Shown: positions 47,066-48,641 of the stretch, piece after piece | How positions within the stretch are numbered: the first letter of the stretch is position 1 | Layout of the letters: each line of letters begins with the position of its first letter | From: an uncultured Halorubrum sp. | GTDB taxonomy: Archaea > Halobacteriota > Halobacteria > Halobacteriales > Haloferacaceae | Direction of reading: 5' to 3' | DNA length: 48,641 nucleotides | Assembly (NCBI RefSeq): GCF_937146585.1 | Contig: NZ_CAKZRO010000005.1 | Coordinates: 1 to 48,641 of the forward strand | The notes under the pieces: generated by a model | The model's database searches: none | What the model was told of the DNA's origin: nothing | The model's input: the letters and a program-made list of their open reading frames with translations, nothing else | Made by a program: the position numbers and the translations under genes

Positions 47066-47463
47066 CAGGGCCCTCCGAGGAGGGTCTCGTCGTCCGGCTT
47101 CAGCCACTCGCGGTGCGCGTAGTAGAGCGCGGCGACCGGGGGCGCGGGGAGCGCGGCGAGCGCGTACACCCACTTGAAGACGCCGAGGTCGGCGACCCCC
47201 CGCTCAGCGAGCGAGAGCGCGTCGAGCAGGATGGTCGCGGTCGCCAGCGGCGCGAGCAGGTACCCGTGCGCGAACGAGACCGCCGCGCCGACCGGCGTCT
47301 CGGGGGTCAAGAGCGCCCAGTCGAGCGCGTACAGGAGCGTCCAGACCGCGACGGTGGCGGCCAGCGCGGCGAGCCACGGCCCGTCGAAGCGCCGGTCCGG
47401 GGCGTCGGGCGAGCCCGCCGGGTCGCCGTCGGACCGCTCCGTCGGTTCAGCGCGCGTGTTCAC
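47065..47463 (-). CDS. Small membrane protein coupled to MOSC gene
   Basis: This 132-residue protein has a disordered acidic N-terminus (1-27), then three membrane helices (about 29-51, 60-83 and 95-116), and ends in a short hydrophilic tail WLKPDDETLLGGP. No family is recognised. The 1-nt TGATG overlap with the MOSC gene implies that they work in the same transcript; a membrane anchor or heme/cofactor partner is conceivable but unsupported. Confidence 0.72.
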   Translation of the reverse strand: MNTRAEPTERSDGDPAGSPDAPDRRFDGPWLAALAATVAVWTLLYALDWALLTPETPVGAAVSFAHGYLLAPLATATILLDALSLAERGVADLGVFKWVYALAALPAPPVAALYYAHREWLKPDDETLLGGP

Positions 47464-47520
47464 GACGGATCTGCGCGCCGGACGCTAATCAACTCCCGGG
47501 TGAGCCCGCCGGCGGCGCGG

Positions 47521-48441
47521 TCACTCGTCGTCGAAGGTGCCCGCGGTCAGGTACCGCTCGCCGCTGTCCCAGTAGACCGTGACGACGAGCGGCTCCTCGC
47601 CGTCGAACGCGCCGCTCTCGCGCAGCTCGGCCGCGACGTCCTTCGCCGCGAGGTTCGACGCGCCCGACGACTGGCCGACCAGGATGCCCTCCTCGCGGGC
47701 GAGCCGCCGACACTCGGCCTCGGCGTCGGCCAGCTCGACCGTGTGGACCTCGTCGATCAGGTCAACGTCGAGGTTCGGCGAGACGAACCCCGGGCCCATC
47801 CCCTGGAAGCCGTCGACGCTCGGCTCCTCGCCGGAGAGCACGGCGTTGTCAGCTGGCTCGACGGCGTCGATCCGCACGTCCGGGAAGGCCTCGCGCAGCC
47901 GGCGGCCGATCCCGGTGATCGTCCCGCCGGTGCCGACCCCGGCGACCAGCGCGTCGACGGTGCGGTCGCCCACCTGGTCGAGTATCTCCGGCCCCGTCGT
48001 CTCGTAGTGGGCGCGGGGGTTCGCCGGGTTCTCGAACTGGCGGAGCTGGACGGTGTTGGGCTCGCCTTCGAGCTCGTCCGCGCGGTCCTTCGCGTCCGAG
48101 ATGTCGCCGTCGACGAGCTCGACGGTCGCGCCGTACGCCCTCATCAGCCGGCGGCGCTCGATCGACTTCCCCTCGGGGATGACGAGGGTGACGTCGTAGC
48201 CGCGCGCCGCGCCGGCCATCGCGAGCCCGATGCCGGTGTTGCCCGACGTGGGCTCGACGATGCGGTCGCCCGGCCCGATCTCGCCCGCCGCCTCGGCGGC
48301 CTCGATCATGTACAGCGCGGGGCGGTCCTTCGCCGAGCCGCCCGGGTTGCGGGACTCGACCTTCGCCGCGACCGTCGTCCCCGCGGGCGCGTCGACCCGC
48401 ACCAGCGGCGAGCCGAGCGTCGACAGGATGTCGTCGTCCAT
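47521..48441 (-). CDS. Cysteine synthase (O-acetylserine sulfhydrylase)
   Basis: The 306-residue PLP enzyme belongs to the CysK/CysM/cystathionine-beta-synthase fold type II family. PLP-binding Lys38 sits in RNPGGSAKDR, the substrate loop is EPTSGNTGIGLA, the phosphate-binding loop is GVGTGGTITGIG, and the C-terminal GILVGQSSGA holds the PLP N1-contact Ser. It would make cysteine from O-acetyl- or O-phosphoserine and sulfide; which donor is used cannot be decided. No serine acetyltransferase or regulator is adjacent. A CTTTTTGT box ends 23 nt before the ATG. Confidence 0.93.
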   Translation of the reverse strand: MDDDILSTLGSPLVRVDAPAGTTVAAKVESRNPGGSAKDRPALYMIEAAEAAGEIGPGDRIVEPTSGNTGIGLAMAGAARGYDVTLVIPEGKSIERRRLMRAYGATVELVDGDISDAKDRADELEGEPNTVQLRQFENPANPRAHYETTGPEILDQVGDRTVDALVAGVGTGGTITGIGRRLREAFPDVRIDAVEPADNAVLSGEEPSVDGFQGMGPGFVSPNLDVDLIDEVHTVELADAEAECRRLAREEGILVGQSSGASNLAAKDVAAELRESGAFDGEEPLVVTVYWDSGERYLTAGTFDDE

Positions 48442-48463
48442 TACCCGAACGGAGGCGGTCGCG

Positions 48464-48471
48464 ACAAAAAG
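48464..48471 (-). promoter_or_regulatory. Promoter box of cysteine synthase
   Basis: CTTTTTGT on the minus strand ends 23 nt upstream of the ATG, the common spacing in this window. Confidence 0.5.
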
Positions 48472-48590
48472 GCCCCGCGGACTCCGGCAAGCGATGTCGA
48501 CCGTGGTGACGGACTCTCCGAATAAATCGCGACGCAGCGACCGAGTGTGCTGACAAGCAGTGACCGCACCCCGGAGATACGGAGATAGTT

Positions 48591-48641
48591 GCGGTGGCGC
48601 GTGCCTGCGAGCGGCCGCCGTCGGCGGCCGCGAGTCAGCAC
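48591..48641. repeat. Structured haloarchaeal repeat, copy 2 (cut by window end)
   Basis: It starts with the same 15 nt as copy 1 (GCGGTGGCGCGTGCC) and repeats the perfect hairpin GGCCGCC-GTC-GGCGGCC, differing from copy 1 in the loop (GTC instead of GCA) while the stem is preserved. The 3' part, including a possible second hairpin, lies beyond the window. Confidence 0.6.

Overview
The window is about 48.6 kb of very GC-rich chromosomal DNA from an extremely halophilic archaeon (class Halobacteria; a Halorubrum-like genome is my best guess, not proven). The basis is the acidic Asp/Glu-rich predicted proteome, overwhelming use of GC-ending codons, archaeal promoter architecture with AT-rich boxes 22-31 nt upstream of start codons, and families typical of haloarchaea (paired gyrB-gyrA, PhoU/TrkA-C proteins, DUF7260, DUF5798, GnaD gluconate dehydratase, archaeal MtaB, methanogen-type Mch). 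I see no transposase, integrase, CRISPR array, rRNA operon or replication origin. The gene content is mostly housekeeping and metabolic core.

Layout. 1-600: tRNA-Arg(CCU) with tRNA-like debris beside it, and tatA. 600-3150: a peroxiredoxin and an Acs-family acyl-CoA synthetase with an altered acyl pocket. 3200-7650: the gyrB-gyrA operon. 7.8-13 kb: an Fe-ADH-fold dehydrogenase lacking most metal ligands, an NTF2-like protein coupled to a PhoU/TrkA-C duplication protein, mch with a small partner, a haloarchaeal hairpin repeat and a Cys-rich small protein. 13-19.4 kb: a Tat-type alpha/beta hydrolase, an eIF2B-alpha-like protein, a DUF7260 protein, a long-chain acyl-CoA synthetase and a membrane histidine kinase. 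19.4-24 kb (minus strand): MtaB, a winged-helix regulator and a large hybrid sensor kinase. 23.9-28 kb: TCA-cycle genes sucC-sucD and fumC around an ACT-domain gene. 28-34.8 kb: many single-gene units (membrane protein, BolA, methyltransferase, DUF1028, GrpE, SurE, DUF5798, acyltransferase, PurD). 34.9-41 kb: DUF255 thioredoxin-like protein, geranylgeranyl-reductase-family flavoprotein, TRAM protein, GnaD and a PHP phosphoesterase. 41.2-48.6 kb: an animal-type haem peroxidase with a lamin-tail-like C-terminus, an MFS transporter, a coupled membrane protein/DUF3179 lipoprotein pair, a MOSC pair, cysteine synthase, and a second copy of the hairpin repeat at the window edge.

How it works together. 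Central carbon metabolism is well represented: GnaD feeds the semi-phosphorylative Entner-Doudoroff route, SucCD and FumC serve the TCA cycle, two acyl-CoA synthetases activate carboxylates, and Mch serves C1 metabolism. TatA together with two predicted Tat substrates (the 13-kb hydrolase and the DUF3179 lipoprotein) fits the haloarchaeal preference for folded export.

The most interesting non-gene signals are: (i) a two-copy structured intergenic repeat; (ii) a CTTTTGC-like promoter box ending exactly 23 nt before the start codon of many unrelated genes, implying leaderless transcripts; (iii) perfect palindromes sitting on that box at gnaD and at the DUF7260 gene; and (iv) a CTAG tetranucleotide that supplies both stop codons of a convergent gene pair. 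The most interesting proteins are family members with missing catalytic residues (Fe-ADH-like, eIF2B-like, Acs-like, haem peroxidase) and the coupled DUF3179/CC-motif membrane pair.
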